DNA from: Mycobacterium sp. Aquia_216
Lineage (GTDB): Bacteria; Actinomycetota; Actinomycetes; Mycobacteriales; Mycobacteriaceae
Direction: 5' to 3'
Length of the DNA stretch: 64,000 nt
NCBI RefSeq assembly: GCF_026723865.1
Contig: NZ_CP113529.1
Span: 62,001-126,000 of the forward strand
Both the position numbers and the translations under genes were made by a program. How positions within the stretch are numbered: the stretch's first letter is position 1; every line of letters starts with the position of its first letter. Of the stretch, positions 52,185 to 60,716 are shown in pieces. The notes beneath the pieces were generated by a model. That model did not search any database. It worked only from the letters and a program-made list of their open reading frames with translations, and was not told the DNA's origin.

Positions 52185-52319
52185 CGAAGCGCGTCCGAAC
52201 AGAGTCGTAGCCAGTCGTTAACGTCCTGTGAAGCAACGGATTACGGCATTAGCCGTCACCGCGTCCTGGACGAGCGGGGGAAGGTCAAAACCCCGAAGGA
52301 CCGGCTCGAGGAGCTGCTG

Positions 52320-52748
52320 ATGAATACGGAAGACCACCCAGAATTCTCGTCGGACGCGCTGGGGTTTTCGCCGATAGCGGCTGACGAAGAGCCTGACCAT
52401 GTCATGCGGACCTGCCAGGTGTGCGGCGGATACTTCCCGGCACAGCCGGGGAGTGCCAATGATCGCGCCGCGCTGTGCCGGGCGCACCTATTGGTGACAC
52501 ATGCGCTGATGCGCCGCGAAGAAGGCGGTTGGACGGAGTACGACCATGACCCCCATACCCGCCGCGAACTGGACAGCGGGCCCGGTCTAACTCAGGCGCG
52601 CCGGGGGCGGTTAGACGGCAACGGCATTACCTCCGGCGAGTCGAAGCTTGAAGCGCGTGGCGCCGACACTGGCGACCGGCTGGCGGAATCCGAGCCCGTC
52701 AAGCTCACCGAAACGACGTCGGGCGGACGGCCAACCGAGGGGTACTGA
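52320..52748 (+). CDS. Hypothetical protein with a Cys/His cluster
   Basis: 142 residues with GAGGAG eight bases before the ATG. A possible zinc-binding knot, TCQVCGGYFPAQPG then LCRAHLLVTH, has Cys-x2-Cys and Cys-x2-His spacing at about residues 31-60. The remaining two thirds is Gly/Glu/Arg-rich and without order. No family is recognised. The minus strand carries a competing frame of lower quality. Confidence 0.45.
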   Translation: MNTEDHPEFSSDALGFSPIAADEEPDHVMRTCQVCGGYFPAQPGSANDRAALCRAHLLVTHALMRREEGGWTEYDHDPHTRRELDSGPGLTQARRGRLDGNGITSGESKLEARGADTGDRLAESEPVKLTETTSGGRPTEGY

Positions 52749-52829
52749 CGGTCAACCGAGGGGTTACGCAGCGCCAGATATCGGGGTTACGATCTGCGCA
52801 GGGGGGCGCCCGACAGATTCGAGTCAGCC

Positions 52830-53108
52830 ATGGAACGCACCCGACGTCTGATCGTTGCATTCATCGCAGCCTGCACGCTAACGATCGCCACTGCCGCGTT
52901 TGCCACTGCGCCGACCGCGGCCGCCGACCCCATCTGCGGTGCGCCGGGAACGCCGCCGTGCGCGGGTCCTAGTCCCTTGACGCCTGAGCAGCAGTGCGCG
53001 TTTATCGCGTGGCGGTCGATGATGCCGTGCAACTGGCTCGGAATGCAGGTGCCCGCGGGCACGCCGGGGAGTTGGGATAACCCGCCGGCTCCGCCGCCGC
53101 AGCCCTGA
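52830..53108 (+). CDS. Small secreted mycobacterial protein
   Basis: 92 residues. A signal peptide (MERTRRLIVAFIAACTLTIATAAFA, cut near APTAAAD) precedes a mature part with Cys pairs: PICGAPGTPPCAGP and QQCAFIAWRSMMPCNWLGMQVP. The four Cys could make two disulfides. The tail is Pro-rich. Homologues are, as I recall, confined to mycobacteria, and no role is known. It lies 100 bases before the tRNA-Arg. Confidence 0.85.
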   Translation: MERTRRLIVAFIAACTLTIATAAFATAPTAAADPICGAPGTPPCAGPSPLTPEQQCAFIAWRSMMPCNWLGMQVPAGTPGSWDNPPAPPPQP

Positions 53109-53207
53109 GGCCCCGCAAGTCTCCGCTCAATGCGGAGGGGATGCTGGAATGGGCTCCCGGTGCTGAGCTGGCAGCCGGTTAACGGCATAGCCCGAATTCG
53201 CAGTGTG

Positions 53208-53280
53208 CGCGCCCGAAGGGATTCGAACCCCTAACCTTCTGATCCGTAGTCAGATGCTCTATCCGTTGAGCTACGGGCGC
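53208..53280 (-). tRNA. tRNA-Arg (anticodon ACG)
   Basis: 73 bases on the minus strand. Acceptor arms GCGCCCG (53274-53280) and CGGGCGC (53209-53215) pair fully; the anticodon loop is CTACGGA on TCTGA/TCAGA, giving ACG; the T-arm has GGTTCGAATCC. CCA is not encoded. The wobble A34 is the substrate of TadA, encoded at 24.8 kb in this window. Confidence 0.95.
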
Positions 53281-53313
53281 CGGTACTTCAGTTGTGTCCT
53301 CGAAAGGACTCAG

Positions 53314-53402
53314 CGGAGGCGAGAGGATTTGAACCTCCGGTCCCCTTTGAGGGGGACAACTCATTAGCAGTGAGCCCCATTCGGCCGCTCTGGCACGCCT
53401 CC
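53314..53402 (-). tRNA. tRNA-Ser (anticodon GCT)
   Basis: 89 bases on the minus strand. Acceptor arms GGAGGCG (53396-53402) and CGCCTCC (53315-53321), anticodon loop CTGCTAA (GCT), a long variable arm with CCCCTCAAAGGGG, and T-arm GGTTCAAATCC. It reads AGC/AGU. CCA is not encoded. It is 33 bases upstream of the tRNA-Arg in the same direction. Confidence 0.95.
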
Positions 53403-53492
53403 CTATGGACTTCATGAGGGTACCCGACACAGTGCGGGCGTCCCTGAACCGCCGGAGGCATAGCGTACACAGCGGGGACATATGCTGTCGAA

Positions 53493-54566
53493 ATGACTGC
53501 CCGCCTACGGCCGGAGCTGGCCGGGCTGCCAGTTTATGTTCCTGGCAAGACCGTGCCGGGCTCGATGAAACTGGCCAGCAACGAGACGGTGTTCGGCCCG
53601 CTGCCCAGTGTCCGCGCTGCCATCGAGCAGGCCACCGACATCATCAACCGCTACCCGGACAACGGCTGCGTACACCTCAAAGCGGCGCTGGCCAAGCATC
53701 TGGGTTCCGGTTTCGAACCGGAGCACGTCGCCGTCGGCGCCGGCTCGGTCAGCCTGTGCCAGCAGCTGGTTCAGATCACCGCCTCGGCGGGCGACGAGGT
53801 GATCTTCGGCTGGCGCAGCTTCGAGCTCTACCCGCCGCAGGTCCAGGTCGCCGGCGCGACGGCCATCAAGGTGCCGTTGACCGACCACACCTTCGACCTC
53901 TACGCGATGCTTGCCGCGATCACCGACCGCACCCGGCTGATCTTCGTCTGCAACCCCAACAACCCGACCTCCACCGTCGTCGACCCCGACGCGCTGACCC
54001 GCTTCGTCGAGGCCGTTCCGCCGCACATCGTGATTGCCATCGACGAGGCCTACGTCGAATACATCCGTGACGGCATGCTGCCAGACAGCCTGGGCCTGGT
54101 CCGAGGGCACTGCAATGTTGTTGTGCTGCGCACCTTTTCGAAGGCATACGGGCTGGCGGGTCTGCGCGTCGGCTACGCGGTCGGGCACCCGGACCTGATC
54201 ACCGCCCTGGACCAGGTGTTCGTGCCGTTCTCCGTGACGAACATCTCGCAGGTCGCCGCCATCGCGTCGCTGGACGCCGCCGACGAGTTGTTGGCCCGCA
54301 CCGACGCCCTGGTCGCCGACCGTGTTCGGGTGAGCGCCGAGTTGCGTGATGCCGGGTTCACCTTGCCGCCGTCGCAGGCGAACTTCGTCTGGCTGCCGCT
54401 CGGGCCCCGCACTCAGGATTTCGTCACGCGGGCGGCCGACGCGGGGATCGTGGTTCGTCAGTACGGCACCGACGGCGTCCGCGTCTCCATCGGTGCGCCG
54501 AAAGAAAACGACGCCCTGCTGGCGTTCGCCCGCGACTGGATCACCCGCCCGGAGGTCGACGAATGA
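53493..54566 (+). CDS. hisC2: Histidinol-phosphate/aromatic aminotransferase HisC2
   Basis: 357 residues. A class I/II PLP aminotransferase: KLASNETVFGPLPSV at the start, the glycine turn GAGSVSLCQQLVQ (about 88-100), CNPNNPTSTV (about 155), IAIDEAYVEY (Asp binding the PLP nitrogen) and the Schiff-base Lys217 in TFSKAYGLAGLRVGY. HisC2-type enzymes act on aromatic 2-oxo acids as well as imidazole-acetol phosphate. It is coupled to the GXWXG protein by an ATGA overlap and shares a phenylalanine/tyrosine theme with tyrA. Confidence 0.92.
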   Translation: MTARLRPELAGLPVYVPGKTVPGSMKLASNETVFGPLPSVRAAIEQATDIINRYPDNGCVHLKAALAKHLGSGFEPEHVAVGAGSVSLCQQLVQITASAGDEVIFGWRSFELYPPQVQVAGATAIKVPLTDHTFDLYAMLAAITDRTRLIFVCNPNNPTSTVVDPDALTRFVEAVPPHIVIAIDEAYVEYIRDGMLPDSLGLVRGHCNVVVLRTFSKAYGLAGLRVGYAVGHPDLITALDQVFVPFSVTNISQVAAIASLDAADELLARTDALVADRVRVSAELRDAGFTLPPSQANFVWLPLGPRTQDFVTRAADAGIVVRQYGTDGVRVSIGAPKENDALLAFARDWITRPEVDE

Positions 54567-55024
54567 GCCTTGCCCGCAAGAAGTTCGACGAATTGAGGGA
54601 ACGCAGCGAGAAGATCGGCGATGCCGAGCTCGATGATTTGTGGGCGACTCTGGAGCCGGCGACGGTCGAGGGCATGCTCGGCGAGTGGAAGGGCGGCGAG
54701 TTCGTCACCGGCCACAAGATGAACGGGCAGCTGGAGAAGGCCGGCTGGTTCGGCAAAACGTTCACATCCGCACGTGACGTCCAGCCGCTGGTCTGCCTGG
54801 ACGCCGACGGAAAGAAGTTCTCCAACAAGGAGATGGGCAAGGGCGAGGCGAGCCTGTGGCTCGAGGAATTCCGCGGCGAGGTCACCGCGACGATGGTCTA
54901 CGACGGGCAGCCGGTGCACGATCACTTCAAGAAGATCGACGACGACGCCGTGATGGGCATCATGAACGGCAAGGGTGTCCTGGATAACGGCCGGTATTAC
55001 TACTTCTACCTCGAGCGGGTGTAG
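54563..55024 (+). CDS. GXWXG/DUF4334-domain protein
   Basis: 153 residues. The GXWXG domain (about 30-85) shows GMLGEWKGGEFVTGHKMNG with the name-giving Gly-x-Trp-x-Gly variant. The DUF4334 part (about 95-152) has GKGEASLWLEEFRGEVTATM, YDGQPVHDHFKKIDDDAVMGIMNGKG. Function is unknown; a lipocalin-like binding role has been suggested for the pair. Four-base overlap with hisC2. Confidence 0.88.
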   Translation: MSLARKKFDELRERSEKIGDAELDDLWATLEPATVEGMLGEWKGGEFVTGHKMNGQLEKAGWFGKTFTSARDVQPLVCLDADGKKFSNKEMGKGEASLWLEEFRGEVTATMVYDGQPVHDHFKKIDDDAVMGIMNGKGVLDNGRYYYFYLERV

Positions 55025-55041
55025 TCCCCGGATACGCTCGC

Positions 55042-55071
55042 GTGTGCGCTCAGGGCGGCGCGGGCGCACAC
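55042..55071. repeat. Dispersed hairpin repeat, copy A
   Basis: GTGTGCG at 55042-55048 and CGCACAC at 55065-55071 enclose the 16-base loop CTCAGGGCGGCGCGGG. The same arms with a nearly identical 16-base loop occur in reverse orientation at 59341-59370. It starts 18 bases after the DUF4334 stop in a convergent gap and could end transcription from both sides. Confidence 0.65.
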
Positions 55072-55096
55072 TCGCAGCCCTGGCCGCGCAGTCGAC

Positions 55097-55153
55097 GCGG
55101 CGGGAGTTGAAAGCAGCGGCGGGAGTTGAAAGCAGCGGCGGGAGTTGAAAGCG
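55097..55153. repeat. Three tandem 19-base repeats
   Basis: GCGGCGGGAGTTGAAAGCA is repeated three times without spacers (55097, 55116, 55135); the last copy differs only at its final base. It fills the convergent gap just after the TIGR03086-type gene. Such short arrays vary in copy number between strains and may be useful as a typing locus. No function is evident. Confidence 0.75.
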
Positions 55154-55158
55154 GCTGC

Positions 55159-55743
55159 CTAGCCCGCGGGGTTGCGGCCGGTGAACGCGACGAGCTGGAC
55201 CAGGGCGCTCGCGTCCGCAGGCACGCCGACGGGGTCGTCGAACCCGGCGGCACCGCGGAATTCCGGCCTGATGGTGTTGTGCGCCAAGTCCAGCACGTAT
55301 TCGGCCAGCGGCTCCGGGGCCTCGACATCGCGTCCCACGGCTGCCGCGTAATCCCAAGCGTGCACCAGGAATTCGATCGAGAAAATGCCGCAGGCCGACT
55401 TGGCCGACATCTCGCCCTTGCCGAACGGCACGTTGCCGTCCAGGCCGCGACGGTGCCACGCATCCAGAACCGGGCGGGCCACGCTGATGATCTGCCTTTC
55501 CACCGAGTCGCCCGGTTCGCGCTCTGGGAACTCCGCACCCGCTATGCGGCCGATGCCGCCGATCGACTTCAGTAGATGCTCGGTCAACTTGGCCACATCG
55601 AACTCGGTGCACGGAGTCTGGCGGGACAGATCGTCGTCGGCGATGGTGTGCAGGACATGCCGCAGTACCCCGAGGGTGTCTTCGGCGGCCTGTAGCTCGT
55701 CGGCCGGTGGAGAGTCTGGTCCGGGTCGCAAATCACGAGGCAT
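55159..55743 (-). CDS. TIGR03086-family metal-binding (DinB-like) protein
   Basis: 194 residues, equal to the remembered Rv3773c. Helical bundle with the mycothiol-dependent maleylpyruvate-isomerase-like pattern: TPCTEFDVAKLTEHLLKSIGGIGRI (about 44-68, His as ligand), FLVHAWDYAAAVGRDV (about 125-140, second His) and ALVQLVAFTGRNP at the end. These proteins probably use a divalent metal and mycothiol. It diverges from echA21 by 23 bases. Confidence 0.85.
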   Translation of the reverse strand: MPRDLRPGPDSPPADELQAAEDTLGVLRHVLHTIADDDLSRQTPCTEFDVAKLTEHLLKSIGGIGRIAGAEFPEREPGDSVERQIISVARPVLDAWHRRGLDGNVPFGKGEMSAKSACGIFSIEFLVHAWDYAAAVGRDVEAPEPLAEYVLDLAHNTIRPEFRGAAGFDDPVGVPADASALVQLVAFTGRNPAG

Positions 55744-55766
55744 ATTCGCCACGCTACGGTCTCGAT

Positions 55767-56591
55767 ATGGGCGATACATACGAATCCGTCACCGTCGAGG
55801 TCAAAGATCACGTAGCGCAGGTGACGCTGATCGGACCGGGTAAGGGCAACGCGATGGGGCCCGCCTTCTGGGTAGAGATGCCGGAGGTGTTCGCAGCGCT
55901 GGACGCCGACCGCGACGTCCGCGCCATCGTCATCGCCGGGTCGGGCAAGAACTTCAGCTATGGCCTTGACGTGCCCGCGATGGGCGGGTCGTTCGCCGGG
56001 GTGCTGGCCGAAGGTGCGCTGGCGCGCCCGCGCACCGACTTCCACGCCGAGATCAAGCGCATGCAGGGGGCGATCACCGCGGTCGCCGACTGCCGGACCC
56101 CGACGATCGCCGCGGTGCACGGTTGGTGCATCGGCGGCGGCGTCGACCTGATCTCGGCGGTCGACATCCGCTATGCCAGCGCCGACGCCAAGTTCTCGGT
56201 CCGGGAGGTCAAGCTCGCCATCGTCGCGGATGTCGGCAGCCTGGCCCGCCTGCCGCTGATCCTGAACGATGGCCATCTGCGGGAGCTGGCGCTGACGGGT
56301 AAGGACATCGACGCGGCACGCGCCGAGAAGATCGGCCTGGTCAACGACGTCTACGACGACCCAGACAAAACGCTGGCCGCGGCGCATGCCACCGCCGCCG
56401 AGATCGCCGCCAACCCACCGCTGACGGTCTACGGCATCAAGGACGTGCTGGACCAGCAGCGTATTTCGGCGGTTTCGGAGAGCCTGCGCTACGTCGCTAC
56501 CTGGAACGCGGCCTTCCTGCCGTCCAAAGACCTGACCGAGGGCATCTCGGCGACCTTCGCCAAGCGTCCGCCCCAGTTCACCGGGGAGTAG
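55767..56591 (+). CDS. echA21: Enoyl-CoA hydratase/isomerase EchA21
   Basis: 274 residues, equal to the remembered EchA21. Crotonase landmarks are IVIAGSGKNFSYGLDVPAM (first oxyanion region, about 53-70) and AAVHGWCIGGGVDLISAVDIRYAS (about 114-137). SVREVKLAIVADVGSLARLP (about 144-163) resembles the dienoyl-CoA isomerase signature, which has an Asp at the active site. It may therefore be a delta3,5-delta2,4-dienoyl-CoA isomerase rather than a hydratase. Confidence 0.9.
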   Translation: MGDTYESVTVEVKDHVAQVTLIGPGKGNAMGPAFWVEMPEVFAALDADRDVRAIVIAGSGKNFSYGLDVPAMGGSFAGVLAEGALARPRTDFHAEIKRMQGAITAVADCRTPTIAAVHGWCIGGGVDLISAVDIRYASADAKFSVREVKLAIVADVGSLARLPLILNDGHLRELALTGKDIDAARAEKIGLVNDVYDDPDKTLAAAHATAAEIAANPPLTVYGIKDVLDQQRISAVSESLRYVATWNAAFLPSKDLTEGISATFAKRPPQFTGE

Positions 56592-56616
56592 CCGGGCGCC
56601 ACGTACCCTCGCGGGG

Positions 56617-57873
56617 GTGGCGAACACGACCGCGATCCTCACCGAGGACGGCAAGATCCATGTCCCGGCCGACCTGGACGCGGTGACCGCGGTCGGCGAC
56701 GAGGACCACTCGGAAATCGACAGCGTGGCCGTCGAACGCATCTGGCAGGCCGCCCGCCATTGGTACCAGGCGGGCATGCACCCGGCGATCCAGCTGTGCA
56801 TCCGGCACCGGGGCCGCGTCGTGCTCAATCGCGCGATCGGCCACGGCTGGGGCAATGCGCCCACCGACGCTCCCGACGCCGAGAAGGTTCCCGTCACGAC
56901 GGACACCCCGTTCTGTGTGTACTCGGCGGCCAAGAGTATCGCCGCGACCGTGGTGCACAGGCTCGTCGAGCGGGGAGCCTTTTCCCTCGACGACCGGGTC
57001 TGCGAATACATGCCCACCTTCACCAGCCACGGCAAGCACCGCATCACGATCCGGCACGTGCTGACCCACAGCGCCGGCCTCCCGTTTCCCACCGGGCCGC
57101 TGCCCGACCTCAAACGCACCGACGACCACGAGTACGTGCAGGAGATGCTGGGCAATTTGCGGCCGCTGTATCGGCCGGGGCTGGTGCACATGTACCACGC
57201 GCTGACCTGGGGTCCGCTGATCCGCGAGATCGTCTACACGGCCACCGGCAAGGACATTCGCGAGATCCTGGCCGCCGAAATCCTCGACCCGCTGGGCTTT
57301 CGGTGGACGAACTTCGGCGTCGCCAAGCAAGACGTCGCCCTGGTCGCGCCGAGCCACGCCACCGGCCGGCCCTTGCCGCCGGTGGTTGCGCAGATATTCC
57401 GCAAGGCGATCGGCGGAACGGTGCACGAGATGATCCCGGTGACCAACACCCCGTTCTACCTGACGACCGTGATTCCGTCGTCGAACACCGTGTCGACCGC
57501 TAACGAGATGTCACGCTTCGCCGAAATCTGGCGCCGCTACGGCGAACTCGACGGTGTACGGGTATTGCAGGCGGAAACGCTGCGGGGCGCGGTGACCGAA
57601 TCCCGGCGCTTGCGGCCGGATTTCGCGGTGGGTCTGATGCCGGCTCGCTGGGGTACGGGCTTCATCCTCGGCACGAACCGATGGGGGCCGTTCGGCCGCA
57701 ACGCAGCGGCCGCGTTCGGCAGTCTCGGTCTCAGCAATATCGCGATCTGGGCCGACCCCGAGCGCAGCCTGGCCGCCGGACTGATCAGCAGCGGCAAACC
57801 CGGCCGCGACCCGGAACTGCGCCGTTACACGGCGCTGATGAACACCATCGCGGCGCAGATCCCGATAGGTTGA
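56617..57873 (+). CDS. lipE: Beta-lactamase-fold esterase LipE
   Basis: 418 residues from a GTG. A serine-hydrolase of the class C beta-lactamase fold: the nucleophile motif S103-x-x-K106 in VYSAAKS, the Tyr motif in MYHALTWGPL (about 192-200) and a late GTGFILG. No signal peptide is seen, in line with cytoplasmic esterases of this group. It is 25 bases after echA21 and may release acyl chains that EchA21 handles. Position matches Rv3775. Confidence 0.9.
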   Translation: MANTTAILTEDGKIHVPADLDAVTAVGDEDHSEIDSVAVERIWQAARHWYQAGMHPAIQLCIRHRGRVVLNRAIGHGWGNAPTDAPDAEKVPVTTDTPFCVYSAAKSIAATVVHRLVERGAFSLDDRVCEYMPTFTSHGKHRITIRHVLTHSAGLPFPTGPLPDLKRTDDHEYVQEMLGNLRPLYRPGLVHMYHALTWGPLIREIVYTATGKDIREILAAEILDPLGFRWTNFGVAKQDVALVAPSHATGRPLPPVVAQIFRKAIGGTVHEMIPVTNTPFYLTTVIPSSNTVSTANEMSRFAEIWRRYGELDGVRVLQAETLRGAVTESRRLRPDFAVGLMPARWGTGFILGTNRWGPFGRNAAAAFGSLGLSNIAIWADPERSLAAGLISSGKPGRDPELRRYTALMNTIAAQIPIG

Positions 57874-57901
57874 GCACGCCGGCAGTGGGAACACTGCGGT
57901 G

Positions 57902-58090
57902 ATGGCTAACTATCGAGTGCTGAACCCGCAGGGAGAGGTCGTCGCCACCAAGGACATCGCCAGCGCCGAAGACGCCCATGCCTGGTTCGTCGACAACAAG
58001 GCCGACAACACCGAACTTGGCTGGCGTATGGAGGTCGAGGACGACGGCGACTGGTCGTTCTTCGACGACTCCGAGGGCAGCCGGACCTAA
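57902..58090 (+). CDS. Small conserved acidic protein
   Basis: 62 residues from the ATG at 57902 (a GTG precedes it). MANYRVLNPQGEVVATKDI, then AHAWFVDNKADNTELGWRMEV and an acidic end (DDGDWSFFDDSEGSRT). Short actinobacterial family; no function is known. It sits 28 bases after lipE in the same direction. Confidence 0.7.
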   Translation: MANYRVLNPQGEVVATKDIASAEDAHAWFVDNKADNTELGWRMEVEDDGDWSFFDDSEGSRT

Positions 58091-58215
58091 GCGGGTGTGC
58101 CTCTCCGGCCGAGGGGCGACCGTGGGAGCCGACCGCAAAACGTGGGCCGCGTCTCGGCCCTTCGCGCGACAATGGCTTCGCGGCGGCGGCCGATCAGCGT
58201 CGCCGCTGAACACGG

Positions 58216-58302
58216 CGGTGGCGGAGGGATTTGAACCCCCGGACGGTTTTAGCCGTCTCTCGCTTTCAAGGCGAGTGCATTAGGCCGCTCTGCCACGCCA
58301 CC
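58216..58302 (-). tRNA. tRNA-Ser (anticodon TGA)
   Basis: 87 bases on the minus strand. Acceptor arms GGTGGCG (58296-58302) and CGCCACC (58217-58223), anticodon loop CTTGAAA (TGA), long variable arm, T-arm GGTTCAAATCC. It reads UCA and other UCN codons. CCA is not encoded, unlike the CGA isoacceptor at 24.7 kb, which it otherwise closely resembles. Confidence 0.95.
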
Positions 58303-58338
58303 GCTGACAAGGGTAACGGGGCTAGTACCGTGGCCCGC

Positions 58339-59310
58339 ATGCGCGCCATCGTCGCCGAATCCTCCGACCAACTCGTCTGGCAAGAGGTCCCCGATGTCTC
58401 CGCCGGGCCCGGCGAGGTGCTGATCAAAACCACCGCGGCCGGCGTCAACCGCGCCGATGTGCTGCAAGCCGCCGGCAAGTATCCGCCCCCGCCGGGAGCC
58501 AGCGAAATCATCGGCATGGAGGTTTCCGGTGTCGTCGCCGAATTGGGCTCCGGTGTCACGGAATGGTCCGTCGGACAAGAAGTTTGCGCGTTGCTCGCTG
58601 GCGGCGGATATGCCGAATACGTCGCGGTCCCGGCCCCTCAGCTGCTGCCGATCCCGGACGGCGTCACGCTGGAGGACGCCGCGGGCCTGCCCGAGGTGGC
58701 CTGCACGGTGTGGTCGAACCTGGTGCTGACGGCCCACCTGAGCAAAGGCCAGCTGCTGCTGATGCACGGCGGGGCCAGCGGCATCGGGACCCACGCGATT
58801 CAGGTCGCGCGCGCGTTGGGCGCCCGGGTGGCGGTCACCGCCGGCTCGGCGGCCAAGCTGGACACCTGCCGCGATCTGGGCGCCGAGATCACCATTAACT
58901 ATCACGACGAGGATTTCGTCGCGCGGCTGCGGGAGGAGACCGACGGCGCCGACGTGATCTTCGACATCATGGGTGCCTCCTATCTCGACCGCAATCTCGA
59001 CGCGTTGGCCAACGACGGACAGCTGGTGATCATCGGGATGCAGGGCGGTCTCAAGGCCGAACTCAACATCGGCAAGCTGCTACCCAAGCGCGCCCGGATC
59101 ATCGGCACCACGCTGCGTGGCCGGCCGGTGAGCGGCCCGAACAGCAAGGGCGAGATCGTCGCCGCGGTGACGGCGTCGGTGTGGCCGATGATCGCCGACG
59201 GCCGGGTCCGGCCGTTCATCGGCGCGCGCATGCCGATTCAGCAAGCGGCAGAAGCCCACCAGCAGCTGGTGTCGGGCGACGTGCACGGAAAGATCGTGCT
59301 GGCGGTCTGA
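58339..59310 (+). CDS. Quinone oxidoreductase-type MDR protein (Rv3777 position)
   Basis: 323 residues from the ATG at 58339 (a GTG nine bases upstream is possible). GroES-like domain with GPGEVLIKTTAAGVNRADVLQAAGKYPPPPG (about 23-53), nucleotide loop LMHGGASGIGTHAIQVARALGA (about 139-160) and FDIMGASYLDRNL. NADPH-dependent quinone or enal reductase. It starts 36 bases past the tRNA-Ser gene, which points the other way. Confidence 0.9.
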   Translation: MRAIVAESSDQLVWQEVPDVSAGPGEVLIKTTAAGVNRADVLQAAGKYPPPPGASEIIGMEVSGVVAELGSGVTEWSVGQEVCALLAGGGYAEYVAVPAPQLLPIPDGVTLEDAAGLPEVACTVWSNLVLTAHLSKGQLLLMHGGASGIGTHAIQVARALGARVAVTAGSAAKLDTCRDLGAEITINYHDEDFVARLREETDGADVIFDIMGASYLDRNLDALANDGQLVIIGMQGGLKAELNIGKLLPKRARIIGTTLRGRPVSGPNSKGEIVAAVTASVWPMIADGRVRPFIGARMPIQQAAEAHQQLVSGDVHGKIVLAV

Positions 59311-59340
59311 CGGCCGTCGAGTGCGCGCCGAGGGCTGTCA

Positions 59341-59370
59341 GTGTGCGACTACGCCGCCCTGAGCGCACAC
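59341..59370. repeat. Dispersed hairpin repeat, copy B
   Basis: GTGTGCG at 59341-59347 and CGCACAC at 59364-59370 flank a 16-base loop that, read on the minus strand, is CTCAGGGCGGCGTAGT. It shares the arms and 13 of 16 loop bases with copy A at 55.0 kb. Again it lies in a convergent gap, between the oxidoreductase and the aminotransferase-like gene. Confidence 0.65.
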
Positions 59371-59401
59371 TCGAGCCGTGGTGCGCGGCGAGCGGAGCGG
59401 C

Positions 59402-60598
59402 TCAACCCAACGACGCCAGCGCGCGCACCAGCTGATCGACCTCGGCCATCGTCGTGTAGTGCGCCAACCCGACGGTGACCGCGCCGCCAACCTCGTTGGC
59501 GCCCAGCGCATCCAGCACGCGTGAACTTTCGTTGGAGACGGCCAGAATTCCGTTGTCTGCCAGGCGCTGCACGACCCGCTCGGCGGGCACGCCCTGCAAC
59601 GCGAAGCTGACGACCGGTATTCGTGCCTCCGGACGACCGATCAGCATCATCAACGGCAATGACCGCAACGAGACCATCAGGTAATCGAAGATCCGGTTCA
59701 GATACGAGGCCGCGGATTGCATCGACACCGATAGCCGCTCGCGTCGGCTGCCGCGAGCCGACTCATCCAACGCCGCAAGGTATTCGATGCTGGCCACCAC
59801 GCCGCCCAGCAGGCCGAACTGATGCGCGCCCACCTCGAGGCGCGCCGGGCCGGTGGCATTGGGATCGGTGGAGACCGAGCTGAACGAGTTGATCAGCGCC
59901 GGATCGCGGAACACGATCGCCCCGATCGGCGGGCCGCCCCACGCGAGGGCGTTCACCGCCACGACGTCGACCTCGGCTTCTTTGATGTCAAGCAACCGGA
60001 AGGGCGCGGCCGCGGAATGGTCGACGATCACCAGCCCGCCGACGTCGTGAACCAACTTGGTCATCGCGCGCAGATCGGTGACCGTGCCCAGCGTTCCCGA
60101 CGCCGAGGTGACCGCCACCAGCCGGGTGGATTTCCCGATCAGGCTTTCCCACTGCCACGTCGGCAGCTCGCCGGTTTCGATGTCGACCTCGGCCCACTTC
60201 ACCTTGGCGCCGTAGCGGTGTGCCGCCCGTAACCACGGGGCGATGTTCGCCTCGTCGTCCAGGCGGCTGACGATGACCTCGTACCCCAAGCCGGCTCGCG
60301 AGGACGACGCCTCGGCCAAGGACGACAGCAGGATCGCGCGATCGGCGCCCAGCACGATGCCCGCCGGGTCGGCGTTGAGCAGATCCGCGACCGCCGCGCG
60401 CGCCGCATCCAACACTGCCGCGCTGCGTTGCGCTGCTGGGTGCGCACCCACGGTGCTGGCAGCGGACCGGCGGAACGCCGTGGACACCGTGGTCGCCACG
60501 GAATCGGGAATCAGCATCCCGGCCGGCGCGTCGAAGTGCGCCCATCCGTCACCCAGAGACGGATGCAGTCCGCGCACCCGGGCGACGTCATAAGCCAT
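59402..60598 (-). CDS. Class V aminotransferase/cysteine-desulfurase-like protein lacking the PLP lysine
   Basis: 398 residues, equal to the remembered Rv3778c. The fold I type is evident: [46 protein letters not shown] and the PLP-holding [13 protein letters not shown] (about 190-202). At the Schiff-base position, where relatives have S-x-H-K, the sequence reads [16 protein letters not shown] (about 213-228) with no Lys. It may bind PLP poorly or have a non-catalytic role. It diverges from the next gene. Confidence 0.88.
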   Translation of the reverse strand: MAYDVARVRGLHPSLGDGWAHFDAPAGMLIPDSVATTVSTAFRRSAASTVGAHPAAQRSAAVLDAARAAVADLLNADPAGIVLGADRAILLSSLAEASSSRAGLGYEVIVSRLDDEANIAPWLRAAHRYGAKVKWAEVDIETGELPTWQWESLIGKSTRLVAVTSASGTLGTVTDLRAMTKLVHDVGGLVIVDHSAAAPFRLLDIKEAEVDVVAVNALAWGGPPIGAIVFRDPALINSFSSVSTDPNATGPARLEVGAHQFGLLGGVVASIEYLAALDESARGSRRERLSVSMQSAASYLNRIFDYLMVSLRSLPLMMLIGRPEARIPVVSFALQGVPAERVVQRLADNGILAVSNESSRVLDALGANEVGGAVTVGLAHYTTMAEVDQLVRALASLG

Positions 60599-60716
60599 GC
60601 CAGCCACCTTAGAGCTTCCGCGCTAGAGCGAAATTGTGACGGTAGCGGGTGCCACAGCCATTCGAGCCAGCCGGTGGCTTCCCGAGCCAGGTCACCCGGC
60701 CAGCCATACTAGTCGA

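Noticed and set aside
55097..55153. CRISPR array
   Set aside because: The units are 19 bases with no spacers and no cas gene is present; this is a simple tandem repeat.
58216..58302. Near-identity of this tRNA-Ser 3' half to the one at 24.7 kb as an attL/attR pair
   Set aside because: Both are complete serine isoacceptor tRNAs with different anticodons and conserved core genes lie between them, so shared sequence reflects tRNA relatedness.
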